Shown in pieces: positions 33,592 through 42,633 of a stretch of 64,000 nucleotides of DNA. Position 1 is the first letter of the stretch, and every line of letters starts with the position of its first letter. This stretch comes from Parvularcula sp038749595 (GTDB taxonomy: Bacteria > Pseudomonadota > Alphaproteobacteria > Caulobacterales > Parvularculaceae), in the NCBI GenBank assembly GCA_038749595.1, contig JBCDHW010000006.1, forward strand, positions 155,176 through 219,175, in the 5' to 3' direction. A program made the position numbers and the translations under genes. The notes below the pieces were generated by a model. The model saw only the letters and a list, made by a program, of their open reading frames with translations. It did not search any database and was not told where the DNA came from.

Positions 33592-34406
33592 GCCCCCTTG
33601 TTTATGCTCTGATCCATCGCCTCGCCAGCGGCCTGCGCACATTGCCCGATGGGCACAGCCGGAACACCCGCGACCGTGCAATAGGCCTGCACAGGCTCGA
33701 GCACAACGGAGCCTGACGCGACCTTGGCGCCGTCGCCGACCTCGATATTGCCGAGCACCTTGGCGCCCGCGCCGACGAGGACGCCTTTGCCGAGCTTCGG
33801 ATGGCGCTCGTGCTTCTCTTTTCCGGTCCCGCCGAGGGTCACCGAGTGGAGGAGCGAGCAATTGTCGCCGACGACAGCGGTTTCGCCGATGACGATGCCC
33901 GTCGCGTGGTCGAAGAACAAACCTTGGCCGAGGCGGGCCGCGGGGTGGATATCGACTTGAAAGAGCTCAGACATCCGTGACTGAAGGTAGAGCGCCAGGG
34001 CTTCGCGGCCTTCCTTCCACAACCAGTGCGCGATCCTTTGCGATTGGGTCGCTTGGTAGCCCTTAAAGTGCAGGAAGGGCTGGGCCGTGGTTCGGGTTGC
34101 CGGGTCGCGGTCAACATAGGCCTGAATATCCGCCAGCGCGGCGTTCACAATTGCGGGATTATCGGTGAACGCGTCCTCGGCGACCTCCCGCCAGAGCATG
34201 GCGTTCATCTCCGTATCGGAGAGCTTCTGGGCCAGCCGATAGCTCAGCGCAGATTTGAAATCGCTGTGGTTGAGGATTGTTGCCGACAGAAAGCTTGCGA
34301 GAATGGGCTCGGACGCGGCGTCCGTTGCCGCTTCCACGCGCATACGGGACCAGACGCTGTCGACGGTCGTCAAACTGGGGGCTTCGCGGACTGTGCCTCG
34401 TGCCAT
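33588..34406 (-). CDS. cysE: Serine O-acetyltransferase
   Basis: Makes O-acetylserine for cysteine synthesis. N-terminal helical domain (ILNHSDFKSALSYRLAQKL), then the left-handed beta-helix of hexapeptide repeats: DIHPAARLGQGLFFDHATG, IGETAVVGDNCSLLHSVTLG, GTGKEKHERHPKLG, and AKVLGNIEVGDGAKV with the catalytic His residues in DHATG and HPKLG. Length (272 aa) is normal. AGGAGACCACCC before ATG. First gene of the operon with the SIMPL lipoprotein and the amidohydrolase. Confidence 0.93.
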   Translation of the reverse strand: MARGTVREAPSLTTVDSVWSRMRVEAATDAASEPILASFLSATILNHSDFKSALSYRLAQKLSDTEMNAMLWREVAEDAFTDNPAIVNAALADIQAYVDRDPATRTTAQPFLHFKGYQATQSQRIAHWLWKEGREALALYLQSRMSELFQVDIHPAARLGQGLFFDHATGIVIGETAVVGDNCSLLHSVTLGGTGKEKHERHPKLGKGVLVGAGAKVLGNIEVGDGAKVASGSVVLEPVQAYCTVAGVPAVPIGQCAQAAGEAMDQSINKGA

Positions 34407-34420
34407 GGGTGGTCTCCTGC

Positions 34421-35026
34421 CTAGGGCGCCTTGATTGCGTCTAAGATGATGCTCTGCGGGACTTCGGGCAACTCCCCTTTGATCGCTTTTGTTACGGCGG
34501 TCAGCACGAGGAGCTGGGTGAGCGCGTCATCGACCTCACCATTGTGGATCTTCGTGAGCAGCGCGCCGAAGGTGACACGTTGATGCGCCAGCACTTCGTC
34601 GGGCTCGGGCGCGGCCTCGCCTTGGGTGAGGTCCCACGCCAGAAAGAGGTGGGCGCGCTCGTCGCTGACGGAGTTGGAGAGGTCGGCTCGGCCGTATTCC
34701 GCCCAGTGCGCGGCGGTGCAACCGGTCTCTTCGCGCAGCTCGCGCTTTGCTGAGACCAGGGGCGGCACGTCTTTCGGGCCTCCGCCTTCGGGGAGCTCCC
34801 ATGTCGTGCGGCCCAGCGGGAAGCGAAACTGGCCGACCAGGGGGACCGTCCCATCGGCGAAGAGCGGGAGGATGCCGATCGCGAGGTTGGCATAACGCAC
34901 GACGCCATACGTGCCGGGCGCGCCGTCTGGGCGGGTCACGTCATGGTGATGGATCGCGATCCACGGGTTTTCGTAGGCCGTCCGCACCGCGTTGATTGCC
35001 CACGGGCCATGCTGTTTTGGCTGCAT
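34421..35026 (-). CDS. NUDIX hydrolase, ADP-ribose pyrophosphatase-like
   Basis: A Nudix box is visible as SAKRELREETGC, with the REL-REE metal site intact. The first Glu of the canonical GX5E part is not conserved (the block reads PEGGGPKDVPPLVSAK). The strand pattern (IAIHHHDVTRPDG, GILPLFADGTVPLVGQFRFP) resembles ADP-sugar pyrophosphatases. It lies 14 bp upstream of cysE on the same strand and is probably co-transcribed. Confidence 0.85.
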   Translation of the reverse strand: MQPKQHGPWAINAVRTAYENPWIAIHHHDVTRPDGAPGTYGVVRYANLAIGILPLFADGTVPLVGQFRFPLGRTTWELPEGGGPKDVPPLVSAKRELREETGCTAAHWAEYGRADLSNSVSDERAHLFLAWDLTQGEAAPEPDEVLAHQRVTFGALLTKIHNGEVDDALTQLLVLTAVTKAIKGELPEVPQSIILDAIKAP

Positions 35027-35101
35027 CGGGCCGGGTTAGCGGAACGGAGTGTGAAGGTCTGCCCCCCTTGCGACCTCCGCGTCAGGGCGCCAGAAAAAGT
35101 G

Positions 35102-35617
35102 ATGGACAAACTCTACGTCGTTATCGTTGGCGGGTACCCGCCGGGGGCGCACACCGAGATCCATGACGTCCGCTTTGCGGTGGGGCGTACACTGAAGGAT
35201 CTCTTTCCGAAGATCAAAGCGGAATGGTGGGGCGGTGACGATCGCTTCCACTTCGATGCCTGGGGCGCGCTGGAATGGGCCGATGGCCATCGGATCGTGA
35301 TCGCCGACACAGCGCCCGACGATGCGCGTACGGACTGTGCGCTGTGGTTTGTCAACCTCGGCGGATACCGCAGCGGCCATTTCGGTGAGCTGCATAAAGA
35401 CGTTTTTGTCGTCGCACGGACCCAGACCGAGGCGAAAAAACGGGCTCTGGCGCAAGCCAAGGCCGAGGGCTGGGACTCGGCGCACCGCGACACGCTGATG
35501 AGCGTTGAGGCGATCGTCGATGTAGGGGCCGCCGCGGGTGGGCGGATTTACCTTGTTCCGAGCACTGAGAAACTGCCGTTTACGTTCGAAGCGAAATATC
35601 TCCCCAAAGTGTCTTAA
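35102..35617 (+). CDS. DUF1543-type hypothetical protein (171 aa)
   Basis: The ATG at 35102 gives MDKLYVVIVGGYPPGAHTEI, typical of DUF1543 (small uncharacterised proteins). Features: HDVRFAVGRTLKDLFPKIK, then WFVNLGGYRSGHFGELHK, which repeats the GG-Y-x-x-G-x-H-x-E pattern of the N-terminus, so the protein seems to consist of two similar halves. Function unknown. It converges on the cyclophilin gene with a 4-bp overlap. Confidence 0.75.
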   Translation: MDKLYVVIVGGYPPGAHTEIHDVRFAVGRTLKDLFPKIKAEWWGGDDRFHFDAWGALEWADGHRIVIADTAPDDARTDCALWFVNLGGYRSGHFGELHKDVFVVARTQTEAKKRALAQAKAEGWDSAHRDTLMSVEAIVDVGAAAGGRIYLVPSTEKLPFTFEAKYLPKVS

Positions 35618-36462
35618 TTGCCGATTTTCTGAACGGGGATCGGCATTTGGCAGAGATCGACGTGGTTCGGACGATAGTAGAAAAATTCCGACGGTCGGGC
35701 TGCGCGCGCGTCGACGAGTTCTTTGAACGAGGCTGATTTGTCGTCGAGGATACGCCACCTTGGGCGCTCGCCTTCGGGTAAATCGGACGCGAAACGCATC
35801 CCTTTCAAACGCAGGCGCTCCGAAAAGTCATCCGTCTTAGGATCATCATCGATCACGCCTCGCGGGGCCGCCTGAGCGATGGACATTCCGTCGATTACGC
35901 GGCCCGCCACTGAGAGGTTGCGATCAAGATAACGCTGGGGCTGCAGGGTAATATAGAACTCCGTAGACGCGGTATCACGTTCATTGTTGCGGCCAAATGC
36001 AAAAGCGCCGGTGCAGTGCGCGAGCCAGGCCGTTCCTGTTTTCCGGTCACGGCCTGCGGGCAAACTCTCGATATAACCCGCCTCAGGCGCGTAATGATCA
36101 GCATAGAGAAGAGGTGAGAACGTTGCGCCTGCGGGAAGCGGTTCTTCAAACTCCGCCGCCAGTTGCGTTTTGGCGGAGCCCAGGTCTGCATCACCCGTAT
36201 GATCGCCGCCTTGGGCCACGAACCCCTCAATCACGCGGTAGAAGCTGAGCCCCGCGTAATAGTCCTCTTGGGCGAGCGTGCGGATCTGCGCGACGTGATC
36301 TTGCGCCAGGACGGACGAGAGTGCGACGGTGATCTGCCCCGCATCGGTTTCGATGAGTAAAAGTTGTTCCGCCGGGATCTCTCGCCAATCCGCATCCGGA
36401 GCGTTGGCAACAATCTCGCCGACCTCGCGTGGTTTCTCTGCATAAAGAGCAATTTCAAACAT
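35614..36462 (-). CDS. Cyclophilin-type peptidyl-prolyl isomerase
   Basis: A cyclophilin domain fills most of the 282 residues: TDAGQITVALSSVLAQDH, GLSFYRVIEGFVAQGGD, GAFAFGRNNERDTASTEFY, LDRNLSVAGRVIDGM. Related large alphaproteobacterial cyclophilins usually have a signal peptide; here the protein starts MFEIALYAEKPREVGEIV without one, although GGGAGG before the ATG at 36462 supports this start. It may therefore be cytoplasmic. The gene converges with the DUF1543 gene. Confidence 0.85.
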   Translation of the reverse strand: MFEIALYAEKPREVGEIVANAPDADWREIPAEQLLLIETDAGQITVALSSVLAQDHVAQIRTLAQEDYYAGLSFYRVIEGFVAQGGDHTGDADLGSAKTQLAAEFEEPLPAGATFSPLLYADHYAPEAGYIESLPAGRDRKTGTAWLAHCTGAFAFGRNNERDTASTEFYITLQPQRYLDRNLSVAGRVIDGMSIAQAAPRGVIDDDPKTDDFSERLRLKGMRFASDLPEGERPRWRILDDKSASFKELVDARAARPSEFFYYRPNHVDLCQMPIPVQKIGN

Positions 36463-36602
36463 TCAGCTCTACCTCCCAGCCCGGGTATGTTCGTAGCGGG
36501 ATGCCGCGCCGTTGACCAGCCAACTGCGCGGCGCGCTTGACCCGATCAGGCCGGAAGCGCTCACTGGGCTGCGTTAGAAAGAAACGTTTGGGAGGATGCG
36601 CC

Positions 36603-36806
36603 ATGGCGGTTGCACGGGTCACAGAAATCATTGCGAGCTCGAAGAAGAGCTTTGAAGACGCGACGGCTAAGGGCATCAAAAGAGCCAACAAAACCCTCAA
36701 AAATGTCGAAGGCGCCTGGGTTCAGGACATGAAAGTCACCGTGAAAAACGGCGAAATCGACGCCTATCGCGTGAACCTCAAAGTCACGTTCATTCTGGAC
36801 GACTGA
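36603..36806 (+). CDS. Dodecin (flavin-storage protein)
   Basis: A 67-residue dodecin: ARVTEIIASSKKSFEDATAK, ANKTLKNVEGAWVQDMKV, then VNLKVTF. Dodecins form hollow dodecamers that bind and buffer flavins. GGGAGGATGCGCC before ATG. Followed 6 bp later by a DUF1801 gene. Confidence 0.88.
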   Translation: MAVARVTEIIASSKKSFEDATAKGIKRANKTLKNVEGAWVQDMKVTVKNGEIDAYRVNLKVTFILDD

Positions 36807-36812
36807 CCCCCG

Positions 36813-37232
36813 ATGGCGACCAACACAACTGTCGAAACCGAAGAAAGCGTGGACGCTTATCTCGCGACGGTGGACGAAAAGAAGCGTGCGGACAGTCTGA
36901 CGCTGCGTACACTGATGGAGCGCGCTTCGGGCGAGCCAGCGAAAATGTGGGGCGCGGCGCTCGTCGGGTTTGGGCGCTACCACTACCGCTATGACAGCGG
37001 CCGCGAGGGCGATTTCATGCTGACCGGCTTTGCCCCGCGGAAACAGCAGTTCACGGTGCATATCATGCCAGGGTTTGAGCCGTACCAGGACCATCTCGCG
37101 CGTCTGGGCAGGCATAAGACGGCGCGCAGCTGCCTCTATTTTACGCGCCTCGCCAACATCGATGTCGACGTGCTCGAAGAAATTGTCGCCGACAGCGTGG
37201 TCCGTATGCGGAAGGCGTACCCTGAAGGATAG
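36813..37232 (+). CDS. DUF1801-family protein
   Basis: The protein has the family's ESVDAYLATVDEKKRADSLT, then MWGAALVGFGRYHYRYDSGR and LGRHKTARSCLYFTRLANID. DUF1801 members are small, cytoplasmic, of unknown function. It follows dodecin after 6 bp and is likely in the same mRNA. Confidence 0.85.
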   Translation: MATNTTVETEESVDAYLATVDEKKRADSLTLRTLMERASGEPAKMWGAALVGFGRYHYRYDSGREGDFMLTGFAPRKQQFTVHIMPGFEPYQDHLARLGRHKTARSCLYFTRLANIDVDVLEEIVADSVVRMRKAYPEG

Positions 37233-37487
37233 CCGATCCATCAGTCCAAAGGAGGCCCGCGCCCGGTCTGGCCCACCGGGAGAGCTCGCCCAGCCGGGCG
37301 CGGGTGACGCCCCCTGCGCTTACGCTCTAGGTGGTGAAGACCAAAACCACCGAGCCAGCAGGGACACTCCCCTATTCGAGAAGCACCCCGTCAGGTTTCA
37401 TTGCGGATTGGTGAGGATGGACGGCGAAGCGTTCCGCACGGCGCAACACGGCGCAAAAGCGTGGTTTTCTCTGCGCAAGAAGCGCCG

Positions 37488-37952
37488 CTACCCCCTGCCC
37501 CGATAAGGCGCAACGCCGGGATCGGGGACGTAGAGCCCTTCTGGCGCGGGACCTGTCTGCCAGAACACATCGATCGGGATCCCCCCGCGGGGATACCAAT
37601 ATCCGCAGATCCTGAGCCAGCGCGGTGACGCGGCGGCGATGATCCGCTTGCCGATATCGATGGTGCAATCCTCATGAAATGCGCCGTGGTTGCGGTAAGC
37701 GCCGAGGAGCAGCTTGAACGATTTCGACTCCACCAGAAATTTGTCCGGCGCATAGTCGATAACAAGGTGTGCGAAGTCTGGCTGGCCCGTGACCGGGCAA
37801 ATCGAGGTGAACTCCGGCGCCACAAACCGCGCGAGGTAGAGCGTATCCGGATGCGGGTTGAGCACCGGATCGAGCTTGGCCTCATCGGGTGTCTGGGGAA
37901 GCGTGCTCTCTTGGCCAAGCTCCGCCCGGCCTTGGTAAATCTCTTTGGTCAT
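37488..37952 (-). CDS. queF: 7-cyano-7-deazaguanine reductase (unimodular QueF)
   Basis: Reduces preQ0 to preQ1 in queuosine synthesis. The Cys nucleophile region SICPVTGQPDFAHL, the signature ESKSFKLLLGAYRNHG, and HEDCTIDIGKRI match type I (unimodular) QueF. Length (154 aa) is normal. The downstream gap 37233-37487 holds no gene that I could see. Confidence 0.93.
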   Translation of the reverse strand: MTKEIYQGRAELGQESTLPQTPDEAKLDPVLNPHPDTLYLARFVAPEFTSICPVTGQPDFAHLVIDYAPDKFLVESKSFKLLLGAYRNHGAFHEDCTIDIGKRIIAAASPRWLRICGYWYPRGGIPIDVFWQTGPAPEGLYVPDPGVAPYRGRG

Positions 37953-38013
37953 GGAGGTCGCTTACCCGATTAGAAGCAACGATCAAACGTTGACCCATCG
38001 CCAACTTTTATGG

Positions 38014-39414
38014 CTAAAGCATCAGTTTACGGAGGAGTTTGGTGGCACGGTCGGTATAGGGCGGGTAACGCAGCGATACATCGCCCCAGAACGGCCGCTT
38101 CATGACCGACTTCAGATGGCTGAAGCAGTCGAACGTGCTCTTGCCGTGGAAGGCTCCCATACCGCTCTCGCCGACGCCGCCAAAGGGCAGGTTGTGGTTG
38201 GTCTGGAAGATGACACAGTCATTGACCATGACCGTGCCTGAGCTTGTTTCGTAGACAAACCGCTCGCCCGTTTGTTTTGAACCCGTGAATGCGTAGAGAG
38301 CGAGAGGCTTGTCGCGGTCATTGATGAACGCAATCGCTTCGTCCACGGAAGCCACGGGGAATGTGGGGAGAATCGGGCCGAAAATCTCTTCCGACATGGC
38401 CGGGCTGTCCGCAGCCACATCCCGCAGAACGGTGGGCGCGATGTAGAGATCATCGGCGTCGGTCTGCCCGCCGACAACAATCTGTCCACTGCCGATAAGC
38501 TTCTCAACCCGCGCAAAATGATGAGGACTGACGATCCGTGCGAAGTCGGGTGACTTCTGCATGTCGTCGCCATAAAATTGCTTCGCAACTTCTTGCACCT
38601 TTGCCAAGAAAGGTTCGTAAACGCTCTCTTCCACCATGCAAAAATCTGGCCGTACACAGAGCTGTCCGCCGTTCATGAAGGCGCCCCACACAATACGCCG
38701 CGCTGATACATCGAGGTTTGCGTCGGCGGTGACGATTGCCGGGCTCTTTCCGCCGAGCTCTAACGTGACTGGCGTCAGATTATTTGCGGCCGCCTGCATC
38801 ACGATCCGTCCGACGCGCGCGCCTCCGGTGTAGAAAATCTTGTCGAACTTTTGATCGAGCAACGCGCCCGTCTCTTCGGCACCGCCCAAAACCGTGGCGA
38901 AGGCATCGCTGTCCAACGCCTGCTCAGCAATCTCGCGCAGCAGCGCCGAGGCATTTGGTGCCTGCTCGGATGGTTTGAGTACGGCGCAATTCCCGGCGGC
39001 AATCGCACCTGCAAGTGGTCCAAAAACCTCCTGGAGCGGATAATTCCATGCACCGATAATCAGTGCAACGCCGTAAGGCTCGGGCACAATCGAACTGGAT
39101 GCAGGCATTCCCGATAGCGGCGTTCCGACGCGGCGCGGCTTGGCCCACGACGCGCACCTCTTCGCTGCGAGATTGCACTCTTTTGTCACGTAATCGACTT
39201 CGGCGATCAACGCCTCGCCCAGCGGCTTGCCCAGGTCCTCGCGCAACGCTTCGACGATCTTGTTCTCACTCGAAGCGACGACTGAGGAAAGGGACTGTAA
39301 CTGACTGCGGCGCCAAGATAACTCGCGCGTGGCACCACTCCGAAATGTGGTGCGCAAACGCTCCATCATCGTGCTGAAATCCGCCGCAACGCCGGCGCCG
39401 ACCATCCCGTCCAT
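38014..39414 (-). CDS. Aldehyde dehydrogenase (ALDH3 / coniferyl aldehyde dehydrogenase-like)
   Basis: Oxidises aldehydes to acids with NAD(P). ALDH3-type order: EPYGVALIIGAWNYPLQEVF, AAGNCAVLKPSEQAPN, TLELGGKSPAIV with catalytic Glu, NGGQLCVRPDF with the catalytic Cys, then EEIFGPILPTFP and NHNLPFGGVGESGMG. The start at 39414 has GGGAGGAATC; the frame continues to a TTG at 39426. The substrate is unknown. Confidence 0.9.
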   Translation of the reverse strand: MDGMVGAGVAADFSTMMERLRTTFRSGATRELSWRRSQLQSLSSVVASSENKIVEALREDLGKPLGEALIAEVDYVTKECNLAAKRCASWAKPRRVGTPLSGMPASSSIVPEPYGVALIIGAWNYPLQEVFGPLAGAIAAGNCAVLKPSEQAPNASALLREIAEQALDSDAFATVLGGAEETGALLDQKFDKIFYTGGARVGRIVMQAAANNLTPVTLELGGKSPAIVTADANLDVSARRIVWGAFMNGGQLCVRPDFCMVEESVYEPFLAKVQEVAKQFYGDDMQKSPDFARIVSPHHFARVEKLIGSGQIVVGGQTDADDLYIAPTVLRDVAADSPAMSEEIFGPILPTFPVASVDEAIAFINDRDKPLALYAFTGSKQTGERFVYETSSGTVMVNDCVIFQTNHNLPFGGVGESGMGAFHGKSTFDCFSHLKSVMKRPFWGDVSLRYPPYTDRATKLLRKLML

Positions 39415-39493
39415 GATTCCTCCCAAGAGTTTGGCGAGAACCTAATCGAGGTTGACGGTGAGCGCAAAAGCCGCCCGCAGAGAGCCTTTGATT

Positions 39494-40306
39494 CTAGCGG
39501 TCCGTCCGCCCAAGGATGAAATCGGCCTGCATTTCGACGATCGCCGCCTGAAGCTGCGGCGGCAGCGTATTCACAACATTGGTGAAGCCAGGTCGTGTCG
39601 GTTGGGCGTAGTTATCGACTTTAATCTGCGGCGCCGGCCGGTAAGGACCAGGGATCTCGGTCGGCCGGACCGGATCGGTTGACGCCGGTTCTGTTCCTAG
39701 CTTGAGGCTTAGCTTATCTTTAAATTCGCCTACGGAAAGTGCCCGCCCATTTTGAAAGAAGAGCGTCTGGTTCGCACTGGCCGCACGCGGATTGATGTCC
39801 GAGGCAATCGCCTGATCGCCCGATTGAAGCATACGGATGGCCCCGCGTTCCCCGAGAAAGTGCGCCATATAGACTTCAGAACTCGTTGCTTCCCGACCGA
39901 GAGCATGCGTCAAGCGATCCTTCGCAGCGGCGAGGGTTTTCCCCGCGACTTTTGCGGCGACCTGAGGGTTGAAACGGAGATTGAGGATCTCGTCCCGACG
40001 CGCCTTGTCTGCGACTTCGTAGCCGCGCTCGCCGCGCTGAATATCATCAGCATAGGCCCCAAGACCAAGCTCAGCACCATACTGCTTGACCGCGCCGAGC
40101 CATGTTTGATCAATGAATTGGAAAAGCCCGGACGCGGACGAAGTCTTGGCCTTCGCGCTCGCGTCGAGCGAGCTTTCGCGTTGAGCCACACCAAGCATGA
40201 GGCCAAAGTCTATCCCAGCGCTCTTTGCGGCTTGACGGATCGACGTCGTGATCGACTGCTTTGATTCAACACCCGATTTCAGGCCAGACAACGCATCAAC
40301 GATCAT
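39494..40306 (-). CDS. Flagellar lytic transglycosylase (SltF-like)
   Basis: An SLT domain: IDFGLMLGVAQRESSLDASA with the catalytic Glu, then SASGLFQFIDQTWLGAVKQY. The C-terminal region is Pro-rich. It is the last gene of the fliF-fliJ unit and overlaps fliJ by 4 bases. In alphaproteobacteria, FlgJ lacks its own hydrolase domain (see 61628) and a separate SltF opens the peptidoglycan for the rod. No signal peptide of the standard kind is visible at the N-terminus, so how it reaches the periplasm is unclear. Confidence 0.8.
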   Translation of the reverse strand: MIVDALSGLKSGVESKQSITTSIRQAAKSAGIDFGLMLGVAQRESSLDASAKAKTSSASGLFQFIDQTWLGAVKQYGAELGLGAYADDIQRGERGYEVADKARRDEILNLRFNPQVAAKVAGKTLAAAKDRLTHALGREATSSEVYMAHFLGERGAIRMLQSGDQAIASDINPRAASANQTLFFQNGRALSVGEFKDKLSLKLGTEPASTDPVRPTEIPGPYRPAPQIKVDNYAQPTRPGFTNVVNTLPPQLQAAIVEMQADFILGRTDR

Positions 40307-40737
40307 CGGTTTTCCTCCGTCTGGCGCTGACGGGCGCGCGCCATTTGGTCGATTTCTTCGAGCAGCTGACGCTCCTCGCGCTTTCGGGTTAGCGCCTTCT
40401 CTTTAATCTGACGCTGCGAAAGATAGACCTCGAACCGCTTTTGATCAGCAAACCGATCGAGCAATCGATCTCGCGCCCCAACCTCAAGATCGGCGATGCG
40501 TTCAACTTCGCGGCCGAGGAGTTTCGCTTCAAAAAGGGAGCGTTTTGCGTACCCTTCGGCGGCTGCAGCAGACGACCGATCTCTCCGCGCGTCGTTAAAC
40601 CCTTGCTCGATGGACCGGAGCTTTTCGACCTGTACACGGAGTGTCTGATCGCGCCGCGCGCGGAGGTCCGCAACGTCTCTGGCCGCTGCGTCAGAGAGCG
40701 TCTTAAACGCCTGAAGAATTTTTTCAGGGTTTTTCAT
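40303..40737 (-). CDS. fliJ: FliJ-like flagellar export chaperone
   Basis: A 144-residue, almost wholly helical charged protein of FliJ length. It begins MKNPEKILQAFKTLSDAAAR, has LRVQVEKLRSIEQGFNDARR and ends QMARARQRQTEENR. FliJ couples the FliI ATPase to the export gate. Sequence conservation in this family is low, so position between fliG and the transglycosylase gene is a main argument. Overlaps the next gene by 4 bases. Confidence 0.6.
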   Translation of the reverse strand: MKNPEKILQAFKTLSDAAARDVADLRARRDQTLRVQVEKLRSIEQGFNDARRDRSSAAAAEGYAKRSLFEAKLLGREVERIADLEVGARDRLLDRFADQKRFEVYLSQRQIKEKALTRKREERQLLEEIDQMARARQRQTEENR

Positions 40738-40751
40738 CCGCTAACGAATGG

Positions 40752-41774
40752 TTAGTAAACCATCTGGCTTTCGGCACCGCGTTCGATCACGATGACACCG
40801 GCCTCGGCGAGCTCTTTCGCCTTGCGCACCATCGTCGCTTTTGCTGCCTCAACATCGCGCATCAGAACAGGGCCCAGCGTATCCATGTTGTCGATAAGAA
40901 TCGCGCGCGCACGTTCGGACAGGTTGTTGACAATTTTGCCGCGGGTTTCAGCGTCGCAGCCTTTGAGCGCGTAAGTCAGCGTATCACTTTCGCAAGAACG
41001 TATAACCGTCCGTAGGCTGTGCGGATCGAGTCCCATGAGGTCGTCGAACGTGAACATGAGCTGCTTGATCTGGTAGACCTCGTCCTCGTGCTCATCGCGC
41101 AAGAACTGAAGGAGATTGTCTGAACGCTCCGAGTCCGTACGGTTGAAAATCTCTGCCATATGACTGAGATTGTTGGTTTCTTGGCTCGACTGATAGTTGA
41201 GCATGAGGTCCCGTTGCAGCATTTCTTCGATGTCAGCGAGGACTTCTTTCGGCACCGAGTTCATGGTGATCATCCGTTTAAGGACGTCCGGCACGACCTT
41301 CTCAGGCAGGTCCGCGAGGACGTGGCTCGCCTGATCGGGGTCGATCTTGGACAGCACAACGGCAATCGTTTGCGGATGTTCCCCATTCAGATATTTCGCA
41401 AGCTGAGCATTATCGACCATCGCGATTTTTTCCCACGTGGTCGATCCAGCGGGTCCGCGAATGTAGTTCATGATGTCGACGACGCGGTCCGCAGGCAGGA
41501 AGCTCCGCAACATCCGCTCCGTCGACTCAGCTGAACCGATGACAGAGCCGCCTTGGCTAAATTGCTCGGTAAACCGATGAATAAGCTCTTCGAGAACTTC
41601 GCCAGTGATCGAGCCCAAGGTCGACATGGATCGCGTGATAATCCGGACTTCCGAATCGTCCATGCGCTCGAGCAAGGGACCCGATTGCTCTTCACCGAGT
41701 GTCAGCAACATCACGGCCACCTTTTCAGGCCCGCTAAGCGCTGCAACTTCATTTCTAATTTTGACACTGGGCAT
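40752..41774 (-). CDS. fliG: Flagellar motor switch protein FliG
   Basis: Three-part FliG of 340 aa: N-terminal LSGPEKVAVMLLTLGEE, middle HPQTIAVVLSKIDPDQASHV and LADLPEKVVPDVLKRMI, and C-terminal MFTFDDLMGLDPHSLRTVIR, where the charged residues meet MotA. It sits on the MS ring in the cytoplasm. The start at 41774 gives MPSVKIRNEVAALSG; an upstream extension to 41840 has no family character. fliG follows fliP here instead of fliF. Confidence 0.92.
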   Translation of the reverse strand: MPSVKIRNEVAALSGPEKVAVMLLTLGEEQSGPLLERMDDSEVRIITRSMSTLGSITGEVLEELIHRFTEQFSQGGSVIGSAESTERMLRSFLPADRVVDIMNYIRGPAGSTTWEKIAMVDNAQLAKYLNGEHPQTIAVVLSKIDPDQASHVLADLPEKVVPDVLKRMITMNSVPKEVLADIEEMLQRDLMLNYQSSQETNNLSHMAEIFNRTDSERSDNLLQFLRDEHEDEVYQIKQLMFTFDDLMGLDPHSLRTVIRSCESDTLTYALKGCDAETRGKIVNNLSERARAILIDNMDTLGPVLMRDVEAAKATMVRKAKELAEAGVIVIERGAESQMVY

Positions 41775-41797
41775 GGCGTTGATCCCGGTCCGGAGGG

Positions 41798-42619
41798 TTA
41801 GAAGAACGACATGACGAGGCTCTCCGACAGGAGACGCCATCCGTCAATAAGCACAAAGAAAATAATCTTCATCGAGAGCGATACGGTTTGCGGCGGTAGC
41901 ATCATCATGCCCATCGACATGAGGATTGCAGCGACGGCGAGGTCAATCACCAAGAACGGCATCATCAGTAGAAAGCCGATCTCAAACGCTCTCGTCAGTT
42001 CAGAGATCATAAAGGCGGGCACGAGGGTGACAAGGCTCGGCAAGCGTTCCGATTCAGTCCGTTCAGGGAACAGTAACGCTTCGATCTCTTCGTCAGACAT
42101 CATACCCTCGGGCAATCCGTCATCGCCAGCGTCGGTCCGCTGACGCTCCGCAAGGCTCTGAAAGAACAAGAGATCTTCCGCTTCAGTCTGGGCAGCCATG
42201 AACTCTTGAAGCGGTGTCGCAGCGCGGCGCAGACCAGTTGCCGTATCGACCTGATCTTCGATCAGTGGACTGATGCCTTGTTGCCAGGACTGCTCGAAAG
42301 TCGGGGCCATAATGAACCCGGTGAGGAACAGCGCAAGTGATATCAGCACCACATTGGGCGGCGCCTGCTGCAGGCCGATCGCCGATCGGAGGAGTGAGAA
42401 AACAACGACCACACGGATGAAACTGGTGGTCATCACCAGAATACCAGGCGCTAAACTCAGTACAGTGATGGCAAGGAACAGCTGGATCAGCCGCCCGGAG
42501 TAAGAGGACCCCTCGCCGCCGAGATCAACGTTGATCGACTGAGCCGATGCTTCTGGGCTCAAAAGCAGAGCCCCGATGATCCCAACAATCCAGGCCGCGT
42601 TCATCGCCAGCCGTGTCAT
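41798..42619 (-). CDS. fliP: Flagellar type III export gate protein FliP
   Basis: Signal-like N-terminus followed by four membrane segments and the FliP signature: LVMTTSFIRVVVVFSLLRSA, PPNVVLISLALFLTGFIMAP, LVPAFMISELTRAFEIGFLL, PFLVIDLAVAAILMSMGMMM. It is part of the FliPQR export gate. Length (273 aa) is normal. fliQ and fliR are not in the window. Confidence 0.95.
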   Translation of the reverse strand: MTRLAMNAAWIVGIIGALLLSPEASAQSINVDLGGEGSSYSGRLIQLFLAITVLSLAPGILVMTTSFIRVVVVFSLLRSAIGLQQAPPNVVLISLALFLTGFIMAPTFEQSWQQGISPLIEDQVDTATGLRRAATPLQEFMAAQTEAEDLLFFQSLAERQRTDAGDDGLPEGMMSDEEIEALLFPERTESERLPSLVTLVPAFMISELTRAFEIGFLLMMPFLVIDLAVAAILMSMGMMMLPPQTVSLSMKIIFFVLIDGWRLLSESLVMSFF

Positions 42620-42633
42620 TGTTTTCCGTCTTG

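Noticed and set aside
37233..37487. Plus- and minus-strand frames between DUF1801 and queF genes
   Set aside because: They extend from the neighbouring genes in other frames and have no start signals or family features.
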